From Rallus limicola (taxonomy: Eukaryota; Chordata; Aves; Gruiformes; Rallidae): a stretch of 64,000 bases of DNA. A program made the position numbers and the translations under genes. The stretch is taken from NCBI GenBank assembly GCA_022605955.1, contig JAKCOZ010000009.1, positions 2,852,001 through 2,916,000 on the forward strand. The letters run 5' to 3'. This document shows, in pieces, positions 10,401 to 25,400 of this stretch (positions are counted from its first letter, which is position 1; every line of letters begins with the position of its first letter). The notes under the pieces are model-generated. The model had not been told where the DNA came from. It was given only the letters and a program-made list of their open reading frames with translations, and ran no database searches.

Positions 10401-13400
10401 GATACCTTGGACACTCTTGTGGTAAGTTTGATCTATTGATAAACTCTGATACGATGTGCAGACTTACTTTTATATTTCAATTTAATGAATTCCTATATAA
10501 AAAGATACTCATCTTTCATTTCAATCTCTAGCCACCTGCTCAAAGTGGCTATTGCTTGTAAGAATCTCCAAGTGCTGTGCTGGTGGTGTTGGAAGTTCAC
10601 TGCAAAAAGAGTACTAGAACAGTCCCTTCACCTTTCATTGATATTTTATCTTGTTTTTCTTGGGCTCCAACTTAAAAAAGATAAGTGAGTTTGCTTCCCA
10701 TTGTAGTCCAAACCAACATGCTCACTTATGGGTGAACGACTCTTACTGCCTACTGAATTATTTATGGATTTGAAGTGCATCTACACGTTTTAGGGATGTA
10801 TTTGTGTGCACTTAAATATATGTTAAAAACCCTCAACCTGGGACATGGTTGCCATGAAATGTTGCCGAACTCACATGACATCTCTTAACAGGCTGAAATC
10901 ATTAATAAACTGCTTTTTGTAAGATTTTATAGAATCCTAGAATGGTTTGGGTTGGATTTCATTCCTTTAATACCTTTTGCCATCATAAAATAGGGTTTGG
11001 AAATCAGGAATTTCTGCCCATCTGAGTCTCCAGGTAAACAAATCTAAAAAGCTTTGAAAACCCTGCCTGCCCTGATTTGGTGTGTGAGTCACACAAAGCT
11101 TCCTCTGACAGCATCCCCTTTTTATGATCTGCTGGGAGATGACCCTTGGCTCGTTCATATCAGGACCACAAGGGTTGAAACTGTGGAGTCTGGAGCTCCC
11201 AGTCTTTCTCCCAGACACTCAGATGGATTTTTGTGGTTTATTTATTGTTTTCTTGTCTTAGAGGAGGATTAGCACTTGTGGAATTTGAAGGCACTTGCAA
11301 TTACAAATTGGATAAGTCACAAAGATTCATAAAGATTGATTGAACCAAAAGAGAGCCAGTGTGAAAGAAAATCTGTAGGAAATGCCTGAGCTGTTCTTCA
11401 GACACAAGGAGGAAGCTGTTGGGAGGAGGAAGGTTGTTAGGACAGTTCACCAAACTTAGGATGTGGCTCCTGATTTCAGAACCCTCTGACATGAGAGGCT
11501 GGAGCAGGCCGGTCTTTGCCTACAGGCCCCGCCGAGTCCTGTCGCTCTACAGTCATGGCATGGGAGCAGGGGAAGGAACAAACAAATAAATCCCTGGGTG
11601 ATAGTTTGGGTACATTCTCAGTGACTTTATTCTTTATGTGCAGCTTTCAGTCTCTTTCATATCTCTCATAAAGAAGCAATAATATTAACGTCTGTTTGCA
11701 CTGTGTCAGTGTGCCCCTGCAGAGTGTATCAACCTAAGGCAGGCTAAATGTGTTTGGTTTCTTTAATTGATTATATTTGTTCTTCCTCATGTAAGTGTGA
11801 CTTTGTTAGAACCTAAACACCTGGTTTCTTTTTGTATTTCAGGTGTTAAATAAAACCAAAGAGTTTGAAGAGGCTGTAAAAAAAGTAATAAAGGATGTTA
11901 ATTTAGATAATGACATAGTTGTGTCTGTCTTTGAAACCAACATAAGAGTCCTTGGGTGAGTAACTGTTGTTTTTTCAAAACTCTTAAAAATGTGGGGTTT
12001 AGCTTGGTGTCCTCAGGGCATAGTTCCTGAGGTATTGCACCTCATTGCAAACACTTGTGCCATTGGCAGTCAGCATAGCTTAGCACCTGCCCTAAAGAAG
12101 GTTTCAAAATGCTAGGCAGGAACTGATGCAGTGATACTGAATCAAGTTGACCCCCAGATAACTGCTGTGGGTGTAGCTTTTTTTGATTAAAATAAATTGC
12201 GCATGCTGAGAGTCCAGTGTTTTCTCTTAATGGAAATGGTTCTGTATATTACCCTGTTCAGTATCTCATTTAACAGATAGGATGTCTCAGTACTTGGGGT
12301 AATAGATTATTTCAGGTTGGAAGGGACCTCTGGAGATCTCTGGTCCAGCTTGCTGCCCAACTGTCGTGTTGCCAGCCAGGCCAGAGTTCACCTCCCCAGA
12401 CAGCCAGCACAGGTGAGCAGAGTTGCCTGGGGCTGTTTCCACACCACCTGACATCCCTCCCCTGTAGAAGGGGCTGGTTGGGAAGGGGTGTTCCTGTGCA
12501 GCTCTGGGACAGTGAGTGTGGCAGGTCAGTTGTCGTGTTGGTGCAGTGCTCAGTGTGAGTGAAATTTGCCATGGGCTGTTACTGTTCCCCTTTCATGGTG
12601 CTTTTGTCAGCAAACTGTCCTGATCCCAACCCATGGGACTCTGTCTGTCTCTCCTCCAGCAGTGAGTGAGCAGTGTGTGGTGCTCAGCCGCTGCTTGGGG
12701 CTGAACCACCACAGCAACACAGGCCAGTCTTGGCCTATTATATGAAGTTTTAAAGATGTTGGTCATTGTTCTTGACTAATGATACTGATGAATCGATGAT
12801 TCCCCTACAGTTTAGGACTGAGTCCTAATCAGTAAGGATTGCTTTCAAAATCCTGGCAGCTAACCTTGATTTTAACTGGGAGCTGCATTTGCTCAGCGTT
12901 TCTCAAAATTAAGGCCATGTGAACATAGCACAGCTGTGTACCTAGTCATCTAACTTGTCAAAATGTTTGCCCTGCTGTTCAGATGACTGCACCTACTGAG
13001 ATGTGGATAACTTCTTGTCTTTAGAGGTCTCCTGGGTGGGCATTCGGTGGCGATTATGCTGAAAGATAAAGGTGAATACATGCAGTGGTACAACGGTGAA
13101 CTTCTGCACATGGCCAAGGAGCTAGGCTACAAGCTTTTACCTGCTTTTAACACCACAAGTGGTCTCCCTTATCCAAGAGTAAGTTCTCTGGCTTCTCCAA
13201 ATTCAGAATTAATTCTGCCAGCAAAACTTTTGTTGTTTTGGGTTTTATCTGAAATCACTTGCGTATTTATTAAGTTGGTCATTATAATGCATGCTACAGT
13301 TAAATCTCTCTGAATCCTTACATTTCCAGCTCTGAAAATTCTCTTATATATTGCTGTGGGTAAATAGCAACTGCAGAAATCTGATTTAATCACTGTCTAA

Positions 13401-16400
13401 TGATTTCTTGCTCCCTACTACTGGAGGCACAACCAATTAGGTGAGGAGAGTAATTTTGGTTTCAGTACATCTCTCTCACTGAGACAGTGAAAGAGCAACT
13501 TGCAAACGCTTGTGAATTTAGCACACAACCAGTGAACCTTCATGGTTTACACCCATGTTTTTAAGAGGGCAAAAGTAGCTGTATTCTAAAAACATTCAAT
13601 TAATGCAAACAATTTAATCCAATCTAAACAAAGCACGGCGCATATTATTTGAATGACAGGAAACGACTTCCCCTGCATACCATCCATTGTGAGATGTGGT
13701 TTTGATTGGAAACTGTCCTGTAAAGGAAAAAAAATCTAGGCTCAGTAAATCAGCATTTTTCTAATGAAAATGTCTAATTCAAAATGTGTTAGATTTGAGA
13801 GCCTTCTGCTGAGAGGGGCCTCTCCAGCATGCAGGAAGCTATGGTGTGCCCACAACGAAAGCGGGTCCATCTAGCAAGTAGCGTCTGGAGCCAGGGAGTG
13901 TAAAGTCGTTTCACTACTAAAAATAAAGATGGTAATCTCTGCTTTTCTCTAGGTTAATTTAAAATTTGGTGTAAGACATCCAGAAGCACGAACAGGAACA
14001 GAAACTGATACCTGTACAGCTTGTGCAGGTACTTTGATCCTTGAGTTTGCAGCTTTAAGCCGATTCACAGGAACATCCATATTTGAGGTTTGCTTTCCAT
14101 GATATCTTCTTTTTTTGGGGGTGGGTGTGTTTTGTAGTAAGAAAGCTGTATTTCTTTTGATTCCTTCCCCTTGTCCCCTTCTCCCCACTGCCCCCCAAAA
14201 AGCATGCTCTTTTTCAAATTAGAAGTTTTGAAGTCTTTTGGTATGGGCCTTATGTTTCGCTTAGTTTCATCGAACCAAGTGGAAGCCTAGCTGGCCCCAT
14301 GTTGAGTGCTTTGGTAAAACTTGTCCTCTTAAAAACCCATGCACGTCTTTGGTCATTTAGAGCTGTTGTTGGGTGAGTTGTAACCATCAAGTTACTTCTT
14401 ATGTATAAAGAATGTATATAACTTGGATGTTCATGAAAAGGGGCTGCTGCTCAGCCTTGTCTGGAAAGATGTCTGAAGAGACTTTGGGTCTCAGGCAATT
14501 ATATTTCTTGACTTGCTTTAAAATTTGGTTAGACTAGTCTGTCTGTATCTGCAATTTGAGTGAGAAATTTGGGTGAGACACTTGACTTGCCTAAGACAGT
14601 GTGGTCTATTGGCAAATAGTTGAGTAGATGAGCACCATTCTTTCAAATCAGCCACAAAATCACTAATTATATAAAATGTGGACTGAGCAACCTACAATTT
14701 AGCGTATGCAACGCAGTGCCAAGCTTTATAATTGTTAGACACAAACCATCTACAAAACATTACTTCACAGAATCTTAATTTCAACAGACAACACAATAAC
14801 AGGCTTTAGGATCTCTGTTTATCATTTCCTCTAACGAGCATTTGTTGTTGTTGTCGTTGTTGTTGCAGGAATACGCACGGAAAGCGCTTGATTTTATTTG
14901 GGAAAAGAGACAGCGCAGCAGCAATTTAGTGGGAGTTACTATAAATATCCATACTGGAGACTGGGTCCGCAAAGGTGTGTGGTATTCCTGACTCAGAACC
15001 CATCACCACAAGTGGTTTAGGGCAAGAAAAAAAATAAAATAATCTCAGCATCCTCCCTCTCTTATCCCCACAGCGAATTTATCTAGGTGATTAAAAAATA
15101 GTCTTGGGATAGGCAAGAGGATGACTTAATTTCAGGGCTGGAGAAACCAGCTTTGCTCTGCAAGGGGTGTTTTGGTAGAGAAACTAGTTTTATTCATGGC
15201 AAAGAAAGCGTTCTCTGACTCACTTTTGATTCTGAGTGGGGAATGCCTTAGGATAAATTTTCAGAGTTTCTACTATAAATACGTAGGAAAAATATAAATA
15301 GGACTGTGGTTGTGTATGGCAGCCAGTAAAAATATTTTCATAAGTGAAAAGTGAAACAACTGGCTTCAATGCATGTCTGTTCCTACCATTATGTGCTCTG
15401 ATACTGCAAAGCCTTTAGCGTAGTCATAGAGCATTGTGTCTCTGCATCCATCTGTGCCTTAATTCTAGTGATAGGAGGCTTTGCCTTTTACTGAAAGAGC
15501 CTTTAAAATCAAAATGAAACCAGGTGAAAATACCCATCTAGCTACTTAAAGTAAAACCAGCTTCTCATTTTCTGCCGCTTCCAGATAGCGGAGTCGGAGC
15601 AGGAATAGATTCATACTATGAATATTTATTAAAAGCCTATGTCTTGCTGGGAGATGACAGTTTCCTGGAAAGATTTAACACGGTAAGTTAACACCTTGCT
15701 CAGGTTTGTGCCTTCTTTAAGACAATTTTAAGACTAATTGTGTTGTCAGTCAGCTGTTAGCCTGAGAAGCTGATGAAAAGATCTTCAGGAGAATTTCTGT
15801 GACTTCTGCTCAATCTAGTGCCAGCTCTGATGCCTTTTTGCTGATTTGGAATGAGCTGTCACCTGAGCAGCTATTTTAAGCCCATTCAGTGAAATTCAGA
15901 ATCTTCTGGACCTTTTTCTGTGTTTTCAGTACAGCAGAAGCTGTATTTTAAGATCACTGTGGAGAATGTAATGCTGCTGCTGTTTCTGTAAAACAGTGTA
16001 AGGGCTGCTTGTTACAAGCCAGGGTGCAATTTCTTTCTGTCCTGGAGCGACAGAAAAGGTCTGGAATTGAAAGCCTGGATCTTGCATTGCACAGCAGATC
16101 CAAAGGCCCAGCAGACATTTTGGATTGCTAAATTCATAAGATTACTAAGCTGCTTTGTCAGCATCTTTATCCTTTCTTTTTGAAAATAGCAATATCCAAT
16201 AAAACCATTTTCTATAATAAAATGTTTTTTTATATCACATAGTGTGATTTTTCTATCATAATATTAAAATTGGAGTAGCTCAGTAGCTTAAGGCCTGATG
16301 CAGCACTTCAATTTCACGTTCTTGACCTGCAGCTGCCATTATTACATCTATTAACTGTTTGCTGTTGATTTGGCTCATGTGCTTGTGATTTTACCCTCCA

Positions 16401-19400
16401 TGCTTCAGGAAACAGGGAAGGCAGTTATCTTGGGGAGTGTAGGATTGAAAGTCAGCAAGTTGAGAAATGAGATATAATGGTTTTTAAAGTTCTGAGGTAT
16501 CGAAACATCAGGGTAGATGAGGTGCTCGGGGCTAGGGGTTAGCATAGGACAGGAACAGTTGAACTTGATGGTCTTAAAGGTCTTTTCCAACCTTGTGATT
16601 CTGTGATCAAGTCCAGCTGCTTTGTTGGTTTTTATCCCTCCTTCTTCCCTTCTTCTCTGGACACATGTTTGCTTTAGAATCCTCGTATTCATAGAAAGCA
16701 ATTAGAGCTTAAATTTGGCTTATGCTTAAAGGTTCAGCCAAAACAAATGTGCCTCAACTTGATTGTCACAGGGCTGCTGAATATACTTCTGTGTATTATT
16801 CTGTGGAAAATGTGGTGTGTCTTGCATGTGTAACACCACAGAGCTCTGCAGCACTTACTGTCCTCTGAGTTCATAACACTAGAAACTACTGTGTGTTGCC
16901 CAATGTAGAAACAATTGGGAGCATAGTAGTGGTTCTTCTACTGAAATCCAACGCCCTCGTGATCTCTCTGGTCTGGAAAATGTATTGACAGTGTAAACTC
17001 ATGATGTTTCTTGTGTTTGTCAGCACTATGATGCCATAATGAGATATATTAGCCAACCACCTCTTCTTCTTGATGTCCATATTCACAAACCCATGCTAAA
17101 TGCTAGGACCTGGATGGATTCTTTGCTAGCTTTCTTCCCTGGATTGCAGGTAAGGTTCAAAACCAAAGTGGAGGGGATTTTACTAACATGTAAACAATTA
17201 AATAGACCAGATAGACAATTGACAAGTCAAGTTTAGTAATTTTTAATGCAAATTAAATCACGTTTTCACCATGTTTTTTTGTAAATGACTGAAGTACTTT
17301 TCCTACATAGACAGTAGTCTTAATGAGTTTGCTGATTCTGCTTAAAAAGCTCCTGTGGAATATTTTGTGGCCGGCGGGTCGAAGGAGGTGATCCTCCCCC
17401 TCTGCTCTGCCCTGCTCAGGCCCCACCTGGAGTGTTGTGACCAGTGCTGGGCTCCCTGGGATAAAAAAGCCAGGGATCTCCTGGAGAGAGTCCAGAGGAG
17501 GCTATGAAGCTGATTAAGGGCTTGGAGCATCTCCCCTGTGAGGAAAGGCTGAGTGAGCTGGGGCTGTTCAGCCTGGAGAAAAGAAGCCTGAGAGGGGATC
17601 TGATCAGTGTTTATCAATAGCTGAAGGGTGGGACACAGGGGGACATGGGCAGCCTCTTCTCAGTGTCTGTGGGGACAGGACAAGGGGCGATGGCCTCAAG
17701 TTGGAGCACAGGGAGTTCTGCACCAATATGGGAAGAACTTCTTCCCAGTGAGGGTGAGGGAGCCCTGGGACAGGCTGCCCAGGGGGGTGTGGAGTCTCCT
17801 TCTCTGGAGAGATTCCAGTCCCATCTGGACACCTCCCTGTGTGCCCTGTCCTAGGGACCCTGCTTTGGCAGGGGGTTGGACCTGATGTTCTCTGGAGCTC
17901 CCTTCCAACCCTTGCAATCCTGTGATTCTGTGATCTATGGCTTACACTGATGGGGATAATATTTACAATATGGATCTGCTGGGGGTGTAGTGAGTGTACC
18001 TAACTTTGAATGTTATTCCTCTGCACAGTTAATTAGTGTTAATTTTATTATTGAATTGTAGGTGCTGAAGGGCGATATTAGACCTGCTATTGAAACTCAT
18101 GAGATGCTGTATCAGGTTATAAAAAAGCATAACTTTCTTCCAGAGGTAAGGCAGTAATTTTTTTACTGTGTAAAGTGATTTTTATCTCAATTCAAGCAGT
18201 GTCAGGTACCTATTTGAAAAAAAAAATCATAGGTATATGTGTTGTTAAAACCAAAGGCTCATTTTCACAGCGTTCCTACAGCTCTGTATGTATGACAACT
18301 GTGGTTTGGATATGAAATGTTTTTCCTTCATTCATGCTGTAATTAACACAGTAATAGGAAGCTTCTGCTATTGATAATTGCTTAGGCTTTATATTTCAGC
18401 TTTTTAAAATTGACCCTGACTCATTTCAGTATGCAAGACTCGTATAGGCACACATTATAGTAGCTGCTTTGTAATGTAATAGCATTAATGCTAAAGATCA
18501 GTCATCTTTATGAACCCAAGGAGGGGGGAACTAAAGACTGAATTGTCCTGAGAAAATGTTCTGTGATTTTGCATAATGCCCTTGAAAGCAGGAATGCTTA
18601 ATTATCTGTAGGCATTGCAAGTGCAATCTTGGAGCAAGTTAATTCTCTGCAGAAAAGCTTGTTTACCTGCTGAAGTGTGTGTCTTAATTCTGTGATGACC
18701 CAGGATGTGAGAGGAGGCATCTGACTCCGTTTGCAATTTTGACTTTCCTTCAGTGGCAGTTTATTTCTGTTAGAGAACATTCTAATTAACGTTGCATTCC
18801 TCTAATGTGGCAACTGGGACTCGGAGCACTGGAGTGATTGGTTTTGAGTGCTTTTTAAATGGCATGGTTTGGCTCTTCATGATGTTTTGGGTTGTTTTGT
18901 TGGTGCTTTGTACTTAGGAAGGAAACTTGGAAAGCTCAGTTAGCTGTATTTAAGCCAATATGCCATCTCCTTCAGCCAGGAATTCAAACCCTACTATGAA
19001 CTAGCAGTGAACACGAGCCATCGTGGACGTGGCTTTAGCCAGTGTGTGCTAAGAGCGAATACACAGCCTGACCTGCAGCCTGTGGTATTTCTTCTCTTAG
19101 AAACAACCACTTACAGTCTGTCAGTCTGAAGTGATGGTGTTTGTCAAAGCTGGGTAGTCCCTGTGCAGCAGCCCTTCACCAGGCTGCTCCGGTTGGGTTG
19201 CAGCAGCGGCTGCGTGCTGCAGTTCTCACCCGGCACCTCACACCATGACTGCCCTTGCTGGATGCTCATCGAGAGGCTGCGGGTGTCCAGGGTCCTGCAC
19301 TAACACAAGCTTAAATCTTCCTCCTACTACATGGGTGAGGGGATTGGTTTAGGTTTTAGCCTCTGGACAGAGGTTCTTGTTGCCTCCTGAGACTGATGCT

Positions 19401-22400
19401 GGACATTCAGTCCTCCACTGTTGTGTATTTTAGGTATTGTAGTAGAGTGGACATCAGATTCAAAATAAAGCTATGTTTCTTTTTCATTCTCTCATTTATG
19501 TTTTCCTGTCTCCTTCCTCAGGCATTCACAACAGACTTCAGAGTTCACTGGGCTCAGCACCCCTTGAGGCCCGAGTTTGCTGAAAGCACTTACTTCTTGT
19601 ATAAGGTGAGAGCTCTTTCATTCATCCGGCTTTTGGTCTCTTTGTCTAGCACCTAGAGCTTTGTCACTGTTTTATTTCATTGTAGAGTGAGTAGTGTATC
19701 TCCAGCTTACTTCATCTACTGGCACGAGTTCTAATATAAACCAGATGGAAGTATTGGTTATCAAAAAATCCTCCTGGGAATTTTGTTTTATATGCCTGGA
19801 GTTAGAAAACTGTTAAGTGAGAAAGGCCTTTAGTTTTAGAGAGATTTAGGTGCTGCTGATCCTGCTTAAAGAGATCTTGGAGTCTAAGAGCAAAAGCCAC
19901 TTGTACCTTGCCGAGGAGAGCGCGGTGCCTTAATGCCTTGCATGTCTGTGAGCACTTCAGCATGCATACCTGCAGTCTCTAAACGTAGCTCCACAGCATC
20001 TCAGCAGTCTCCCTGGTGACTGTTCAGCACTGCTAATAGATGAGGCTTTGTGAGTGGCCAAGAAACAAATGAAAGCTGTAAGTCTAGGCACGCCTGCATC
20101 TTTGGGGTTTGTTTCTCTTTCATAGGCTACTGGGGACCCTTACTACCTAGAAGTAGGAAAAACACTCATTGAAAACCTGAACAAGTATGCAAGAGTACCT
20201 TGTGGGTTTGCTGCAATGAAGGATGTTCGCACAGGAAGCCATGAAGACAGGTAAAAGTTTTTGCAATTACTTCTTTTCATAAAAAGATGATAGGAAAAGA
20301 AAAAAAATCCAGTTACCCCGTTTGTATAATTGAATTAATTGACTTTTAAGTAGCCAGCTGTCTTCAGTTTAATAACTGGGTCTTAAATGACCCATTTGTA
20401 AACTATTTCAATAGGTACATGGTTTGTTACATAAAAATAATTTTAGCTTAATGATGTTGCGTTTGCCTCAGAGCAATGGGTGAATTACTTTCAGACAACG
20501 TGTGCTTCAAGCCTAGATGTTTGTAAAGGGGTTTATTTGTTTGGTGTGTAGTGCTGTTTTGTGCTGAACATGCTGAATCATTTCCCTCCAAACATCGTTA
20601 CTTCCAAGTGGAAGGAATGCTAATGGAGTTAAGTTCAGCAGTTAGTGTAATGAAGCCTTTGGAGATGGAGCTGTGCGAGTGTTTGTTATACTGATGCTTT
20701 AGGGAAAAGGGAACTTCCTAAAGGACATCCGTCTTTTTCCCTAGAATGGACTCTTTCTTTCTGGCTGAGATGTTTAAATATCTTTATCTGCTGTTTGCTG
20801 ATAAGGAAGACATGATTTTTGACATTGAAGATTATATCTTCACTACAGAAGCTCATCTATTACCACTTTGGCTTTCCACTACAAACCAAACTGTCTCTAA
20901 AAAAAATACGGTAAGTAGCAGCTCACGTCTCAATCAGCTGTAGTGGTGTTTCAAAGCAGCTCCTTTTATCCTGTGAGAGGAAACAGAAGGGAAAAATATC
21001 AGGAAAATATCCTAGTTTGAAGAAGTACACCAGTTTTAACACTTTGTTTAACATGAACAATTTCATCACATTAACAGTGACAGTCATATGAGTGTGAGTA
21101 ACGTTTCCATGACTGGATTCTGCACCACTGAATCTTGAGGGCGTAAAAAAGCTGTGGAATAATAGCAATATTTAAAAAGAAAATCACTCCCTATTTCTAT
21201 AAATTTGAAAAGAAGACACTGATATTTTTATCTTTGTCTTTCTTTTCTATTTTTTCTAAAACATTTGCAATAACCTGCCCAAGTTTTTGTTGCTTAGTTT
21301 ATCACACAAACCCTTGGCAAATTCTGAGAGGCCTTTTTTGAGACCGCTGCAAAGACAGTTTGACAAGATACAGCTGTATAGCTTGTGGGATATTTAATTG
21401 TTTTAGTCCAGGTAATTGGCATCTATTGTGTCAATGTGAGAACATTTATGGGCTTATAAATTACTTAACCTTTGGAAATGACCGGTAGGAATACAGCAGT
21501 GCTGCGAAGCATCATAAAAACTCATCTCATCTTTCTTTGGCTGGTTGGCTTTTGTGCTCAAAGTGACATAATTAATCTCTAAAGCAATAATGCTACCAGC
21601 AAGCAAAAGAAATGTGTGAGAGAATGACTAGAGAGGTGACTAGGGTGTCAGGGATGTGAATTCCCTTATGTTCCTGTGCCTTTATTTTCACTCTTTACAA
21701 AGTGTTTTACGAGAACGCCTGGGTTGGAGGAAGATGCTCGTGTTGTGTGTCATGCCATGTGTGCTGGAGAAATCTTAAAATTGAGTAGCAAGCACTTTGT
21801 TGTACAAACTCTAGCCTTAGGCAGCAAAATAGGTTTGATTCCTTGCTCTTCCTGTCTGACAGTGATTATGCATCTAATGGGGGGCTAGTTTTCATGTTCC
21901 CTATTAGTGCAGCCCCTGCACCCTCTCTGAGTGTTCTTCCCTGAGCACTTACCTTTTGTTTCTGAGTTTCCAAAATGGAGACTGTGCTTTTTAAAGTATG
22001 CAAGAATTTCTCTCAAGAGTCTGAAGGAGCATTTTGTGCAACTTTTGGTCCCAACATGAGAACTTTTGACAGAGACAGATGGGATTCCCACAGCGGCTGC
22101 AGTGTGAAGTGCTGGCCTGCCATACACAGTTCTCTTGAGAACAGCAAATGTTGATAAAAGGCCCATAAAAAGGACAGAGTAAATTGTTCAAATGCGGTTC
22201 AAGCTCTTTAAATCAAAGCTATTAACGTGTATAATACAAGGAGGTGATTGTGCCCCTGGACTGGGCACTGGGGAGGCTGCACCTCGAGTGCTGGGTCCAG
22301 TTCTGGGCCCCTCACTACCAGAAGGACATGGAGGTCCTGGAGCGAGTCCAGAGAAGGGCAACCAGGCTGGGGAAGGGGCTGGAGAGCAAACCTTCCCAGG

Positions 22401-25400
22401 AGCGGCTGAGGGAGCTGGGGGTGTTCAGCCTGGAGAAGAGGAGGCTGAGGGGAGACCTGATCCCCACCTACACTGACCTGACAGGAGGGTGCAGAGAGGT
22501 GGGTGATGGTCTCTTCAGCCAGGGGACAGGATGAGGGGCAATGGGCTCAAGCTGTGCCAGGGCAGGGGCAGAGCAGACGGGAGGGAAAAGTTCTTCCCCC
22601 AAAGGGTTGTCAGGCCCTGGCACAGGCTGCCCAGGGAGGGGGCTGAGTCCCCAGCCCTGGGTGTGTTTAACAGACGGGTAGATGAGGTGCTCAGGGATAT
22701 GGGTTAGCATAGGACAGGGATGGTTGGACTAGATGATCTCAAAGGTCTTTTCCAACCTGGTGATTCTGTGAAGGAAGAAAGTTCTGTTGAAAATGGAGGC
22801 AGAATGTGTTAAGGGCTAAAGGGACACGACGATGAGTACATTCCTTTATGGAATTCCTTTATTAAAGGAACAAGTACATTCCTTTATTCCGTTATGGAAT
22901 ATATCTGATGGGGGAAATTAACAATAATGTTAAATATGGCTTTAAGTCACCTTACATGTTCTGTGTGGTTTTACATGTTACAAACCAGTGATCTGAGCGA
23001 GTTGTTAACTCTGTCATCTTTTCTGGAAGCACAGGTTGAATTCTACTGAGATTCACCCTTGCCCATTCAGACTTCCAAGCCTCTCAGTCCCCTGAGGAGG
23101 GGAATCCTTTGGTAGATGTGATGTTTTTAGTAATACTAAATATTTTTAGAGAACAGCCTATGGTCTGCAGCCATCCCACTCCCCATAAATGCTCTATCAA
23201 TGAAGTAGTAACTACTTCCCCTAGTCCAGCATGTAGCGATGACACAAGCAGTCTTGGGCAGTACCATTTGCCAGTAGAGGATTAGCTGTTCCTGCTAAAA
23301 AAACAAACCCCAAACATCTAGAAACTGTGGATACAAGTTTGGTAACTACAAACCAGAACTGGTGGTGTATTTATGTATCCCTCAAAAGGGGTCGTAGCAC
23401 GCTGGTTCCCTTTTTGTTATTACATGGTGGGGTGCAGAGGAGTGATGTGTTCTTCATTCCTGGAACCCGTGGCTGTAGGACATTCAGTACCTTCAGCTGC
23501 TCCGTGTCCCCAGCACATGGATTACTTAAGGGTAGGTCTGCTTGTTGATTTTTCTATTTATAGAAACATAACCTGCACTTTTAATGGGTGATCTGTGTCT
23601 TTCATTTTTAGACTACGGAATACACAGAGCTGGATGACAGCAACTTTGACTGGACCTGTCCAAACACCCAGATTCTTTTCCCAAATGACCCAATGTTTGC
23701 TCAGAGTATCCGTGAACCTTTGAAAAACGTGGTGGATAAGAGCTGCCCTAGGGGCATTTCCAGAGCGTAAGATGCACGTTGTCTGTCTCCTGTTAGCGTA
23801 GGAGCGAGTGGAATAAGGTCTGTTATGAACGGATGTATTGGAGCTTGTTTCTGCTTGGGCTTGTATCCTTGCAGAACAGATAGCCTTGTTACAGGAACAA
23901 TCAGTTGTTCTCTCTGGCATCGTCAGCCAGACTTAGTTCACTTCCAGCAGGAATTAGCAAGCCTTTCAAAGAGAAAGGACATTCATAAGCCACATGCTCC
24001 AAGTGGGAACTGTAGCCTGGGTACTACAGGAAATGCATCTCTTAGATTTGTAAAATTAGGTTCTGTAGCCTCAAACAGTTCTGCAGCTCTCCTCTGTAGT
24101 GACTGAATGTGTAACTTCACCTGTTCTGAAGAGTTTCAGACAGTCTGAGGAAGCTTGTACTTCTAAACACTTCTCTGATGCTACTTCATGAGTAAAACCA
24201 AGTAGCAACTATATGAGGGAAACAGGGTTTAGATCAGTCTTACAATAATGCAGATACTTTAGAAATGAGAGCTAATGAGATGCTGGCAACGTTGCCTGTG
24301 CTTTTTTGCACCATAAAATTATTGATAATACCAACAGCTTTTAAAAAAAGGTACTTTGACTGAGGTGTTGCACTTCAGTGAAGCTTGACAATACTCAGTG
24401 TTACTCCAAAGAGTTCTAGTCTGGTGTCAGGAGGAATAACAAGAGAGCTATGTTTTAAGAATAGTCTTTTCCTTTTTTTAAAAAAAGTTTTGATCTCTCA
24501 AATCTTTTGGCAGAGAAGAGAATTTGGGAAATGGACCAAAACCACCGTTGAGAGCCAGAGATTTCATGGCCAGTAATCCTGAACACTTGGAGATACTGAA
24601 GAAGATGGGAGTCAGTTTGATTCACCTGAAAGATGGAAGAGTGCAGTTAGTGCAGCACGCAGTGCAAGTAAGACCTGACACTACTTTTGTTAGAAAACTT
24701 TCAGAAAAATCCCACTGGCAATGATTTTTGACACTTTCAAGGTTCAGACAGTAGAAGGAGGCCCAGGAGTGGGATACACAACTGCATTTAGCAGGCTGGT
24801 GCTTGTTAATATTTTAGTTAAAAGTGTGGCTGAGGCAATTTGCCATTAAATTATACAGAGGTTAATTGTGTCAAAGTGATACAGCTAACAACATCTCATC
24901 TGAAATCACTGGCTTTCACTTGGAGATGCTCCCATTTGTTTAGGAGCAAGTGCCAGTGAGCATCCCCTCTCTGTTTTCAAAGCTCTGCAGCAGTGGTCCA
25001 AGAAAGCACAGCTTAAATTGTAATTTTATTCCCCCCCAAGTTTCTCAGACATCTAAGAAGAAACTGTTTACTGTTTCTTTGCTCTTCAGGCAGCAAGTTC
25101 CCTCGATGCTGAAGATGGCTTACGGTTCATGCAGGAGATGATTGAGCTCTCCAGTCAGCAGCAGAAAGAACAACAGCTACCTCCTCGCGCTGTTCAAATC
25201 GTTTCCCATCCATTCTTTGGCAGGGTGGTCTTGACTGCTGGACCGGCTCAATTCGGGATGGACTTATCCAAACACAAAGCAGGGGTATGGAAGATGTGCA
25301 TGTGATCTGTTCCTAGCTTCCTGTTACTTTCCTTATAAGCCTAAATTTTACACTGTCAATACTATTCCAGAGTGGCCAGTTAGGGGGTGGTCAGTGAAGT

